From NCBI GenBank assembly GCA_030648295.1, contig JAUSID010000198.1:1-54025 (forward strand): 54,025 nt of DNA, written 5' to 3'. This document shows, piece by piece, positions 33,485 to 41,768 of this stretch. The stretch comes from Opitutaceae bacterium (GTDB taxonomy: Bacteria > Verrucomicrobiota > Verrucomicrobiia > Opitutales > Opitutaceae). Numbering within the stretch: position 1 is the stretch's first letter; every line of letters starts with the position of its first letter. Below the pieces are notes generated by a model. That model was given only the letters and a program-made list of their open reading frames with translations, was not told where the DNA came from and did not search any database. The position numbers and the translations under genes are program-made.

Positions 33485-34786
33485 CTACGCCGCACCGGCT
33501 TTCACCGGCCGGTGCTTCTTGATGAATTCGGGATCGATCTCCACTCCCACCCCCGGGCCGGTGGGGACTTTTATCTTTCCGCCGGTGACCTTCAGCGGAG
33601 AGGTCTTGCACTCGAAGGGGACGTGCGTCCGCAGACCCTTGAACTCATGATGCGCGCCCGCGTTTGGCAGCACCGAGACGAGGTGGATGTTATACAGGCA
33701 ACCGAGACCGCCGCCTGACATGTGCGGCACGATCGTCTTGCCAAGCGCGGCCGCCATTCGCCCCACTTTGATCGAGCGGATGAACCCGCCGAAATAGTAG
33801 TTGTCGGGCTGCACGATATCGAGGCCCTCGTTCGCGAGCAGCCAGCGGAAATTGACGAAGCTCTGGTCCTGCTCGCCATTCGCGATGGGCAGCGTCAGCA
33901 CGTCGGCCACGCGTTTGATGTCCTCGAAATGGTCATACATGACCGGCTCTTCGAAATAGCCGTACTTGTATTCCTCGAGGAGCTTTCCGACGCGGATCGC
34001 GCCCTTGACGTCGTAATATCCGTTGGCGTCGGCGTAGAGCGCCATGTCGCGGCCAAAGGTTTCCCGGATGAGCGGGATCATCCTTTCCGTTTTTCCAATC
34101 GGGCCGGGCGCGTACATGTCCGGCGTCATGAACATCAGGTAGCCGATCTTAATCTTGAGCGCCTTGGCATCATGCTCGGCCACCGCGCCCTTGATCCGCT
34201 CGAACGCCTCCTCCAGCGGCCGCTCGCGCCACTCGGTGGCCACGTAGACGGGAACTTCCGGGTTGTGAATCTCGCCGAGCAGCCGGCCAATCGAGCGGCC
34301 GGCCATCCGGCCGAGCAAATCGAGGATCGCAAATTCGATCGTCGCGAGCGGGATGCCGAGCGAGATGCCGTTGAACCGAAAATTGAATTTGTAGATGAAG
34401 ACCTTCTCCATGATCAGGTCCAACTCGCGCGCGTCCTTGCCGATGAAGAACGGCTGGAGGTTGGCCAGGAAAATTGGATACAGCTGTCTCATTCCGCTGT
34501 GCGCGACGGAGATTCCCTCGGCGCCGTCCTTCGAGCGCACGCGGCAGAGGAAGCTGTTCTCCGAGCGCAGCAGTTCGACGCTCTCGATGATGACCGGACT
34601 CGTGAACAGCTCCTTTTTCAGCACCGGCTGCGCCAGGGCTTGATCCAGTCGATCATATCTTGCCTGGACGTCGCTCGCGCGCCCGCGGCCCGCCGGCTCC
34701 CCGGCCCGCGCGGAAAGCGAAAAGACCGGTGCGGTCAGGCTGGCCGCGGCCGCGGTCGAGAGAAAGGTGCGACGGTTGGTTTTCAT
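33485..34786 (-). CDS. Tat-exported enolase-superfamily (mandelate racemase/muconate lactonising) enzyme
   Basis: 433 residues from ATG 34786. The N-terminus is Tat-like ([20 protein letters not shown]). The capping domain ([19 protein letters not shown]) is followed by the barrel: [15 protein letters not shown] (general-base lysines, KxK), YADANGYYD (first metal Asp), [12 protein letters not shown] (second metal Glu), [11 protein letters not shown] (third metal Glu) and [19 protein letters not shown] with the C-terminal His. The set is complete, so acid-sugar dehydratase or racemase chemistry is likely; the substrate is not identifiable. Export of this normally cytoplasmic fold is notable. 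It follows the M20 gene with a one-base gap (stop at 34788, start 34786), implying coupling. Confidence 0.9.
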   Translation of the reverse strand: MKTNRRTFLSTAAAASLTAPVFSLSARAGEPAGRGRASDVQARYDRLDQALAQPVLKKELFTSPVIIESVELLRSENSFLCRVRSKDGAEGISVAHSGMRQLYPIFLANLQPFFIGKDARELDLIMEKVFIYKFNFRFNGISLGIPLATIEFAILDLLGRMAGRSIGRLLGEIHNPEVPVYVATEWRERPLEEAFERIKGAVAEHDAKALKIKIGYLMFMTPDMYAPGPIGKTERMIPLIRETFGRDMALYADANGYYDVKGAIRVGKLLEEYKYGYFEEPVMYDHFEDIKRVADVLTLPIANGEQDQSFVNFRWLLANEGLDIVQPDNYYFGGFIRSIKVGRMAAALGKTIVPHMSGGGLGCLYNIHLVSVLPNAGAHHEFKGLRTHVPFECKTSPLKVTGGKIKVPTGPGVGVEIDPEFIKKHRPVKAGAA

Positions 34787-34787
34787 G

Positions 34788-36281
34788 TTATTTCGCCAGT
34801 TCGAAAAAATACTCGACGAACGACATCGTCGCGCCATCGAGCCCCTGCAATTTGGGATTCACCGAGTCGATCAGGTAATATTCATCCGGCGCGTGCGCGC
34901 CACTGCCGTGGCCCAGCCCGAAATGGCCGGACGCGAGTTTGAGCGGTGCGCCCGTGAAGATGTAGCCGGGATACGAACCCGCGGTACGCGGCCACAGCAT
35001 CGGCTCGATGCCCGCTCGCTTCAGCACCGCGATCTGCGCCTGGATAAGGCGCGCACTCGCCGGCGTGCTGGTCGGATCGTAACCACCAGTCATCGTCACC
35101 TGGATATCGCCAAATCCACGCTTCGCCAGGTGCGCCTTCAGGGCGGCGAGCGCCTCCTTCGCGGTCATGTCGGGCACGAGCCGCAGGTCCAGTTTCGCCA
35201 CCGCTTGATGCGGCAGGATCGTCTTTCCCCCGGGACCGGTGTATCCGGCGACGAGACCCTCGATGTTCACCGTGGGCTGCGACTCGAGCCGCTCCAGCGC
35301 CTGCGGGAATGGCAAATCATCAATCCATCGGCGGACCCCGAAGAGAGCCTTGTATTGGGCTTCGTTGCGGCGTCGCGCCGCAACCGCGATCATCGACTTC
35401 TCCTCCGCACTGAGCGCCCGCGCCTTGTCCGCGAAGCCATCGATCGCCGGCGTGTTGCCATCCGCGGAAACGAGCGTGGCGAGGGCCTGCACCAGCCGCC
35501 AAGCCGGACTGTCGACCATCGCCTTGAACGACGAGTGAATGTCGCGGGTGGGTCCGCGGCCCCACGCCAGCCCGCTCGCGACCAGCTCGCATTCGATGAT
35601 GCCTTTGGCCCCCAGGCTGACCGTCACCAGGCCGCTCAAATCCTGCCCGGCTTGCGGCATGAACACGCCCACACATTTCGCCAGGGCCGCCTGCACCTCG
35701 GGCCGCTGGACGATCTGATGAATATGCGGCGAACCGATCTCCTCCTCACCTTCCGCGACAAGCACGAGATTGACCGGCAGTTTCCCGCCCGCGCCGCGAA
35801 TCGCGTCGATTGCGGCCAGAACCGCCATCTGCGGTCCCTTTTGGTTCACCGCCCCGCGGCCGATGATCACCCGGCCGAGCCCCGGCCGGTCGACGAGTGC
35901 CGCTTCGAGCGGCGGCGAAGTCCATTCCTTCGCATCGAACTGCTTCACGTCATACATGAAGTACAGCCCGACCGTCTTCGGCGCCCCGGCGTCGAGCATC
36001 GCGAAAACACCCGGCTTCCCGTCGGTGTCGATCCGGGCGACGTGCTGAAATCCAACCTCCCGCAGCAGTCGTGCCATGTGTTCCGCCCCCTCGGGATAAC
36101 CGCGATTCTCCGCCGCGATGGCCGCCTGCCCAATCCATTCCTGCAACCGTTTCACCATCCCATCGTGCTGCCGTGCAATCTGCGCCTTGATTGCCGCGGG
36201 CTCGAACTCCGCCGCCGCGACCGGACCGCTCGCTAAAACAGCCGTTGCGATGGCGGTGAACAGGAACGCGCGCGACTGCAT
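34788..36281 (-). CDS. exported M20-fold peptidase homologue with altered metal ligands
   Basis: 497 residues from ATG 36281 ([20 protein letters not shown], signal peptide). Overall M20/M28-type dipeptidase fold with internal dimerisation domain. Two of the canonical metal motifs are changed: the GHYDV motif reads FMYDV (Met109-Tyr110-Asp111, so the His ligand is Met), and the GRGASDDKG motif reads GRGAVNQKG (Asn146 replaces the bridging Asp). The Glu pair E180-E181 in EGEEEIGS and the late His in [15 protein letters not shown] remain. It may bind metal differently or have lost peptidase activity. Upstream gene of the enolase-superfamily gene; divergent from the PQQ-type propeller gene. Confidence 0.85.
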   Translation of the reverse strand: MQSRAFLFTAIATAVLASGPVAAAEFEPAAIKAQIARQHDGMVKRLQEWIGQAAIAAENRGYPEGAEHMARLLREVGFQHVARIDTDGKPGVFAMLDAGAPKTVGLYFMYDVKQFDAKEWTSPPLEAALVDRPGLGRVIIGRGAVNQKGPQMAVLAAIDAIRGAGGKLPVNLVLVAEGEEEIGSPHIHQIVQRPEVQAALAKCVGVFMPQAGQDLSGLVTVSLGAKGIIECELVASGLAWGRGPTRDIHSSFKAMVDSPAWRLVQALATLVSADGNTPAIDGFADKARALSAEEKSMIAVAARRRNEAQYKALFGVRRWIDDLPFPQALERLESQPTVNIEGLVAGYTGPGGKTILPHQAVAKLDLRLVPDMTAKEALAALKAHLAKRGFGDIQVTMTGGYDPTSTPASARLIQAQIAVLKRAGIEPMLWPRTAGSYPGYIFTGAPLKLASGHFGLGHGSGAHAPDEYYLIDSVNPKLQGLDGATMSFVEYFFELAK

Positions 36282-36502
36282 GGCGTTCCGGATACGCGGT
36301 CGAGCGACACGCCGCAACGTCAAAGCCGCGTCGCGCCAGTTCTGAGTTCTGGGTTTTGGGTTTTGGGTTCTGGATTCTGAGTTCGCCTCCTACCGCGAGT
36401 GATTCGCCGTCTGCGGCCCGGGCGTCGCCGTGGCGAACTGCGCCGCCGAAAATCCTGCGATTGCGGCGGCGCGACAGTTTGTTCATCTGCCTTGTTACCC
36501 CT

Positions 36503-37759
36503 ATGAAGTTCTTCATGACCACGACCTCGCGGACCCGCGTGTTGGCTTTCACGATCGCCGCGCTGTTGCCTGCCTTGCTGGTTTCCGCGGCCGACTGGAA
36601 TCAGTGGCGCGGACCGAATCGCGACGGTGTCGCCAGCGGTTTCAAACCGCCGGCGACGTGGACCAAGGATTCATTAGCCAAAAAATGGACGGTCACGGTC
36701 GGCGAGGGCCACTCGTCGCCCGTCGTGGTGGGCGACCGCGTGTTTGTTTTCGCCCGCGAAAACGACCAGGAGATCCTGCGGTGCCTCTTGCTCGCGGACG
36801 GCAAAACCGTCTGGCAGGACGCGTACCCGGCGCCCTACGACATGAACCCGGCCGCCCGCAATCACGGCAAAGGGCCGAAGGCGACGCCGACCGTCGCCAA
36901 CGACCGGGTGTTCACGCATGGAGTCAACGGCCACGTGTCCGCGCATGACGCCAAAACCGGCGCGGTGCTGTGGCGGAAACATTTCGCCGGCGAGTTCAAG
37001 TCTCCCTCGCCGGTGTTTGGCGCGGCCGCTTCGCCGCTGGTCGACGGCAACAACGTGATCGTGCATGTCGGCGGTGACGACAGCGGGGCGCTCACCGCGT
37101 TCGACATCGCGACCGGCAAGGTGAATTGGAAATGGGACGGCGATGGTCCGGGCTACACGTCACCCCTAATCGCCGCGTTCGGCGGAGTCCGGCAACTGAT
37201 CACGCAATCGCAAAAGCACTGCCTCGCCGTGTCCCCGGCGGACGGAAAGCTGCTCTGGAAAATCCCCTTCACCACTCCCTACGAGCAGAACATCGTGACG
37301 CCGGTCGTCGCGGGCGATCTCGTGATTTTCGGCGGCATCCAAAAGCCCACCTTTGCAGTGAAGGTGACAACGGGTGAGCCGAAACCCGCGTGGGAGACGC
37401 GGGAGATCACAATGTATATGAGTTCGCCCGTCCTGAGTGGGCCGGCGCTTTATGGCATGTCGGACAAACAGCGCGGCATGCTGTTTTCGATGAATGCGAG
37501 CGACGGCGCCGTGCAGTGGAAGAGCGAAGGCCGGCTCGGCGACAACGCGTCGCTCACCGACATCGGCCCGGCGCTGCTCGTCGTCACGACGTCGGGTGAT
37601 TTGATCGTGGAGCAGAAGGTCGGCAAGGAATTGAAGGAGTTGGTCCGATATAAAGTCTCCGATTCGCCGGTGTGGGCATCACCCGCCGTCGCGGGGGATC
37701 ACATTCTCATCAAGGACAAGAGCAGCCTCACGCTATACCGGATCAACGAAAGCAATTGA
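36503..37759 (+). CDS. exported PQQ-type beta-propeller protein
   Basis: 418 residues from ATG 36503; signal peptide (RVLAFTIAALLPALLVSAAD) then DWNQWRGPNRDGVASGFKPP, the opening seen in many planctomycete/verrucomicrobial propeller proteins. Seven or eight blades of the PQQ_2 type are visible: TPTVANDRVFTHGVNGHVSA then HDAKTGAVLWRK, FDIATGKVNWKWDGDGPGYT, AVSPADGKLLWKIPF. There is no dehydrogenase active-site motif or haem domain, so it probably acts as a binding or scaffold protein rather than an alcohol dehydrogenase. The frame is open upstream of the ATG but without a signal peptide. Confidence 0.88.
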   Translation: MKFFMTTTSRTRVLAFTIAALLPALLVSAADWNQWRGPNRDGVASGFKPPATWTKDSLAKKWTVTVGEGHSSPVVVGDRVFVFARENDQEILRCLLLADGKTVWQDAYPAPYDMNPAARNHGKGPKATPTVANDRVFTHGVNGHVSAHDAKTGAVLWRKHFAGEFKSPSPVFGAAASPLVDGNNVIVHVGGDDSGALTAFDIATGKVNWKWDGDGPGYTSPLIAAFGGVRQLITQSQKHCLAVSPADGKLLWKIPFTTPYEQNIVTPVVAGDLVIFGGIQKPTFAVKVTTGEPKPAWETREITMYMSSPVLSGPALYGMSDKQRGMLFSMNASDGAVQWKSEGRLGDNASLTDIGPALLVVTTSGDLIVEQKVGKELKELVRYKVSDSPVWASPAVAGDHILIKDKSSLTLYRINESN

Positions 37760-38101
37760 GCTTTACCGGCACCAATCGGTCGAGCTGGAGCGGCTTGTAG
37801 CCCCAGGGTATTTCCCAACGCGGATCGAGGCCGCAACGAAAGGTACGGTTCGGAATTGCCACAAAGAGGCACAATAAATCGGAGGGCGATTGAAGCCCTC
37901 GATGCGCCTATAGGCGCTCGGGCAATTTTCGCCGGCCGGCCGGACCATCTTTGCGCCTTTTTGCGGCCATCAAGATCGGCGGCTTGCGACCAAATGGAGG
38001 GACAGTCACACACCGCCTCGTGAACGCTCACCATACTGTTTCCTCCCACGACTTGTCATTGCGAGGAGCGCAGCGACGAAGCAATCCATCCAGCCGGATC
38101 C
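37760..38101. other. 342-base convergent intergenic region
   Basis: No gene. It contains half-sites of the GCGGC/AAAG family (CACAAAGAGGCAC at 37860-37872; TTTGCGCCTTTTTGCGGC at 37950-37967) and a CATTGCGAGGAGCGCAGCG element at 38057-38091. Position between convergent genes suits termination. Confidence 0.55.
38057..38091 (+). repeat. CATTGCGAGGAGCG / CGAAGCAATCC dispersed element
   Basis: TCATTGCGAGGAGCGCAGCG followed by ACGAAGCAATCC, a word found dispersed in many bacterial genomes. A related hairpin version is at 44414-44504. Confidence 0.6.
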
Positions 38102-39370
38102 TCAGTCGCGCCAGAAGAGCGATTCCTGCGGCGCGGTGTAGCGGACGGCCATCTCCGGGGTTTCGACGGCTGCGGCGCGATGGAACGATTGCACGCCGGC
38201 CAGCGTCATGCCCGAAGTCAGCAGCGTCCGCTCGATCGGATACGGCGCGCGATTTTCAACGATCATCCGCTCGATGTGTCGGATCAGCGGACTGAAGAAA
38301 TCCGCCGTGGTCGAGCCATGGCCCGGCATCGGCAGATACATCTGGCAGGAAATAATCTCGTTCGTCCGGCTGTTCAGCCCGGCGTAATTCATGTCGCGCA
38401 GCGGCGGGAGCATGAAGAGCGTCGTTCGGAAGCCGTCGCGGTGGTCGATGAAATACGCCCACCCTTCGGGAAAACTTCGGCGTGCCCATTCGAACGTCAC
38501 CGCGTCCGTCGGATAACCATCCTTGACCGGCAGATTGTGGCTGCGGGTCAGCGCCGCGATCAGAAGCCGGCGCGTGCTCTCCCGCGTGGCGGCGTGCTCC
38601 CACATCGCTGCGCCACGCAATGCGAGCACGCGCTGGATGCCGACTTCGCCGCCTTTTCGTCGCTCCGACATGCATTGCGCCACCTCGAGTCCATGGAAGT
38701 CGTAGCTGTCCATGCCGCCGTAACACGCACACACGCTTTCGGCGAGCGGCGTTCCATACGGCATGTCGATCGCCGGCATCCGGCGCGTCACCGGCAGCGA
38801 TGAGCCGGCCAGGAACGGGAACTTCAGCCGCCGCGAGTCCGCCACCATCTCGACGCATTCGCGCCAGTCGGTGGAGAGGTGCTTGTCATTGAAAACCGGC
38901 ACGCTGCGTCCGCTCGTCTCGAACACCTTCACGACCTCCTTGAAGAATCGGTAACGTGGATACAGCGTCTGGCCCTGCTCGTTCTTGGGATACCGGCCGT
39001 GCTCGCCGATGATGACGACGCCGTCGACCGCGAGCTTCCCACCGCCGAGCGTGAGCGCCTCCCCGATGCCCGGGTAGATTGGAACCCCGTGACGCTTCGC
39101 GGTTGCGCGGGCGAGATCGTTTTCGGGGAATTGATCGATGTACAGCGACACCAGATCCACGTCGGGGCGCCGCCAGCCGCCGTTCCACGCATAACCAAGC
39201 AGGAAACGGTCGATGAAATGTTGCGCGTGCGAGAGCGTGCGCACCATGGTGCCGATCAGCGCGATTTTTTTGCGCGGCCGTTCGGCGGCGGCGCGCAGCG
39301 GAACCCAGGCCAGGGCGGCGGTAGCCGCCGTCGAAGCGAGGAACGAGCGGCGAGTCAGGGGTGAACTCAT
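38102..39370 (-). CDS. Tat-exported protein of unknown function
   Basis: 422 residues from ATG 39370. Twin-arginine signal LTRRSFLASTAATAALAWVP. The mature part starts like a Rossmann strand (KKIALIGTMVRTLSHAQHFI) but lacks a GxGxxG, continues DGVVIIGEHGRYPKNEQGQT, FNDKHLSTDWRECVEMVADS, FPFLAGSSLPVTRRMPAIDM, CYGGMDSYDFHGLEVAQCM and ends MTLAGVQSFHRAAAVETPEM. Relatives are, as I recall, annotated only as hypothetical near Gfo/Idh/MocA genes in planctomycetes; it may be a degenerate oxidoreductase. Conserved Asp/His/Glu clusters (GEHG, HLSTDW) could be functional. Separated by 208 bases from the MFS gene, same direction. Confidence 0.8.
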   Translation of the reverse strand: MSSPLTRRSFLASTAATAALAWVPLRAAAERPRKKIALIGTMVRTLSHAQHFIDRFLLGYAWNGGWRRPDVDLVSLYIDQFPENDLARATAKRHGVPIYPGIGEALTLGGGKLAVDGVVIIGEHGRYPKNEQGQTLYPRYRFFKEVVKVFETSGRSVPVFNDKHLSTDWRECVEMVADSRRLKFPFLAGSSLPVTRRMPAIDMPYGTPLAESVCACYGGMDSYDFHGLEVAQCMSERRKGGEVGIQRVLALRGAAMWEHAATRESTRRLLIAALTRSHNLPVKDGYPTDAVTFEWARRSFPEGWAYFIDHRDGFRTTLFMLPPLRDMNYAGLNSRTNEIISCQMYLPMPGHGSTTADFFSPLIRHIERMIVENRAPYPIERTLLTSGMTLAGVQSFHRAAAVETPEMAVRYTAPQESLFWRD

Positions 39371-39476
39371 GGGGGAGCGGCACGGGGGCCGTGGCGTATC
39401 GTGGTATCCAACGGCGCCGATTGTTCAACGCGTGATTCTGCGGGCCGGTTCAACACCGCCCCGCGCTTCGGTAACC

Positions 39477-39583
39477 GTAGCGGAACGCGTGCGCCCGCCG
39501 AAGGCGGGTAAACGCTTGCCCGCCTCTGGCGGGTTTCGCCGCATTGCATTCAGAAGGCCGAAACGCTTACGCGTTCCGCTACG
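39477..39583. repeat. inverted repeat (CGTAGCGGAACGCGT) ending in the MFS stop codon
   Basis: Perfect 15-base arms CGTAGCGGAACGCGT (39476-39490) and ACGCGTTCCGCTACG (39569-39583) enclose a second hairpin (GCCCGCCGAAGGCGGG and CCCGCCTCTGGCGGG). The TAG stop of the MFS gene (39579-39581, minus strand) is the TAG of the right arm. A partial copy is at 44669-44731. Confidence 0.85.
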
Positions 39584-40847
39584 CTGATGCGCTTGCTTCC
39601 GTGTCACTCGGCTTACGCTCCCAGAACCACCAGAGCGGAATGACCGCGAGCAGCGGCAGGAAACCGGCAAGGGCGAGACCAAGATCAAATGACCCGGTGC
39701 GATCGGCGAGCATGCCGAAAAGTTTTTGGATCTGCGCCGGCACCACCCAGGCGGCGACGCCAGCCACACCCGTAATCTTGCCCTGGTGTTCGGCGGAGAT
39801 GTCCTGGGTGAAGGCGTGATAAAGCGGAAACACCCCGAGCGCGCCGGCGCCGGCGAGCGATAGCACAGCGAGCAGCAGCCATCCCCGGCCGAGCCACGGC
39901 ACCAGTACGCACACCGCGCAGAGCGCGGCACATCCGGCAAACACCAGCACGCGCGCGGCATGAACGGAGAGATGCCGCCGCGCCAGCCAGACGGCGAGCG
40001 CGCCCGCCGCGAGGCACCCGACATCCGTGGCGATGAACCAGACCGAGTTGAAGTTCAGCGCCGCGCTTTCCGAGTAACCGCGCCCTTCCTGCAGGAACTT
40101 CGGCATCCATGCGCGCAGAATCTGCCACGTGGTGTTGATGCACGCGATGACGAAGAACACGACCAGCATGCGTCGGCTGAAAATCACCTCAAAAAAGCGG
40201 CCGCCCGAGCCTGGCGTTGCCTCATCGCGCACCGGCGCCGGCGCCCGGAGATCGGTTCCCCGGAGCACCACGAACCATGGGATCACCCACAGCAATCCCG
40301 CGGCACCCACGACGAGGAATGGCACGCGCCAGGTGGCCTGCTCCGATGTCATCAGCAGCTGCATGATCAGCGGCGTGATGATCGCGCCGAGCGACGCGCC
40401 GCTTTGCAGCAGACCGTTCCCCATCGAACGCTGTCGCGCCTCGAGCAGCAGCCGCGTGGTCCGAATCGCGCACGGCCAGTGCCCCGCCTCGAAGAAACCG
40501 AGCAGCATCCGGCACAGCAGCAGCTGGTCGTAGGTCTTGATCAGGCCGGTCAGCAGCCCGGCCACCGACCACAGCACGAGCACCGCCGCGTAGAGTCCAC
40601 GAACTGGATATCGGTCGGCGAGCCACCCGAACACGAGTGAACCGGCGGCAAAGGCGTAGCCAAAAACCGCCTCCACGTTGCCGTATTGCGTCTGCGTCAG
40701 GCTGAACTCGCGGCTGATTCGGACCGCCGCGTTCGCGAGCGTCTGGCGGTCCATGTAGTTGATCGCGGAGGCGAGCAACAGCAGCACGCACACGGTCCAT
40801 CTCCAGGACGATGACCGCGCGTGGAGGCCGGAGACGGAGGAATTCAC
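39579..40847 (-). CDS. MFS transporter, anion:cation symporter (hexuronate-type)
   Basis: 422 residues with about twelve hydrophobic helices. The start is taken as GTG 40847 (VNSSVSGLHARSSSWRWTVC); no ATG precedes helix 1. Family marks: RWTVCVLLLLASAINYMDRQ with the ACS-type NYMDRQTL, GWLADRYPVRG (the MFS loop 2-3 motif), CRMLLGFFEAGHWPCAIRTT, RQRSMGNGLLQSGASLGAI and WEVPFLVVG-like segments, matching ExuT/GudP-like carriers of hexuronates or related acids. Downstream of a creatininase gene (49-base gap), upstream of the Tat protein. It could import sugar acids produced by the alpha-glucuronidase-like and enolase-superfamily enzymes nearby; inference from context. Confidence 0.9.
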   Translation of the reverse strand: MNSSVSGLHARSSSWRWTVCVLLLLASAINYMDRQTLANAAVRISREFSLTQTQYGNVEAVFGYAFAAGSLVFGWLADRYPVRGLYAAVLVLWSVAGLLTGLIKTYDQLLLCRMLLGFFEAGHWPCAIRTTRLLLEARQRSMGNGLLQSGASLGAIITPLIMQLLMTSEQATWRVPFLVVGAAGLLWVIPWFVVLRGTDLRAPAPVRDEATPGSGGRFFEVIFSRRMLVVFFVIACINTTWQILRAWMPKFLQEGRGYSESAALNFNSVWFIATDVGCLAAGALAVWLARRHLSVHAARVLVFAGCAALCAVCVLVPWLGRGWLLLAVLSLAGAGALGVFPLYHAFTQDISAEHQGKITGVAGVAAWVVPAQIQKLFGMLADRTGSFDLGLALAGFLPLLAVIPLWWFWERKPSDTEASASA

Positions 40848-40896
40848 GGGCGAGTTGCCATCGGTGCGGAAGCTGTCCCGGTGAAGACGCTCGGAC

Positions 40897-41655
40897 TCAC
40901 CCGTGCCACGACCTGCCATCCCAACGGATGACGCGTTCCAGCAGTGCGACGACGTCCGCCGTAAACACGCTGAACAAGTGCTCGCCCTTGTCGGCCGTGG
41001 CGAATGCGGGTGAGCCGAGGTATCCGGGCGCCGAGCGCTCGCGTGTCGTCCAACCGCGGAAGGCTGGCGTGAAGAATGAGCCGGGTTCGACGGGCGCGGC
41101 GGTGCGAAAATCCCCCACAAGTTGCGGCGCCAGCCGGAGCATCATCGACGTTTCCCATTCGCAGGCATGACCCATCGCGTGCTGGTGCAGCACGGAATTC
41201 GACTCCCAAGGCCTGGCGCCCAGGCTCCAATAAGTCGCGAACAGAAGCAGCAGGTCGTCGCGCGTGCGGTGCCGCTGCCGGACCTCGAAGATCGCCTGGC
41301 GACCGGGAACGTCATTGCCGCCATGGCCGTTGACGAACACCAGCCGCCGAAATCCGTGCGACACGAAATTTTCGGCCAGCTCATTGAGCAGATTGAGATA
41401 GGTACGCGGCGCGGCCGACAGGGTGCCGGCGAAATCGAGATGGTGCTCTGAATTCCCGAGCCACATCAGCGGAGCAAAGAGCACGCGGCCGGCGAGCGGT
41501 TCCTTCGCCCGGCGGATGATCTCTCCGAGCAGCAAACTGTCGGTGAAGAGGGGCATGTGATGCCCGTGCTGCTCGAGGGCGGCGAGGGGAATCACCACGG
41601 GAGTGTCTTTCGGGAGCGCGGCGACGGCGGGCCAGGAGAGTTCAGCCAGATCCAT
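40897..41655 (-). CDS. creatininase-family amidohydrolase
   Basis: 252 residues from ATG 41655 (MDLAELSWPAVAALPKDTPV); a GTG at 41691 is possible but gives an unusual extension. Metal motifs typical of the fold: VVIPLAALEQHGHHMPLFTD, LVFVNGHGGNDV and HACEWETSMMLRLAPQLV. The substrate is unknown; this is a single-domain, full-length member, unlike the extended one at 21558-22598. First gene of a run with the MFS carrier; divergent from the alpha-glucuronidase-like gene (113 bases between starts). Confidence 0.9.
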   Translation of the reverse strand: MDLAELSWPAVAALPKDTPVVIPLAALEQHGHHMPLFTDSLLLGEIIRRAKEPLAGRVLFAPLMWLGNSEHHLDFAGTLSAAPRTYLNLLNELAENFVSHGFRRLVFVNGHGGNDVPGRQAIFEVRQRHRTRDDLLLLFATYWSLGARPWESNSVLHQHAMGHACEWETSMMLRLAPQLVGDFRTAAPVEPGSFFTPAFRGWTTRERSAPGYLGSPAFATADKGEHLFSVFTADVVALLERVIRWDGRSWHG

Positions 41656-41768
41656 GGGGGGTGGCGTCGTTATGCAGAGAATCGGCCGCACGTCAAAAGC
41701 TGCGCGTGCGGCGGTTAGTTTTTGCCCTCGGCTGCAGTCTCGAATACCAACCTCGACCTCGCCACATC

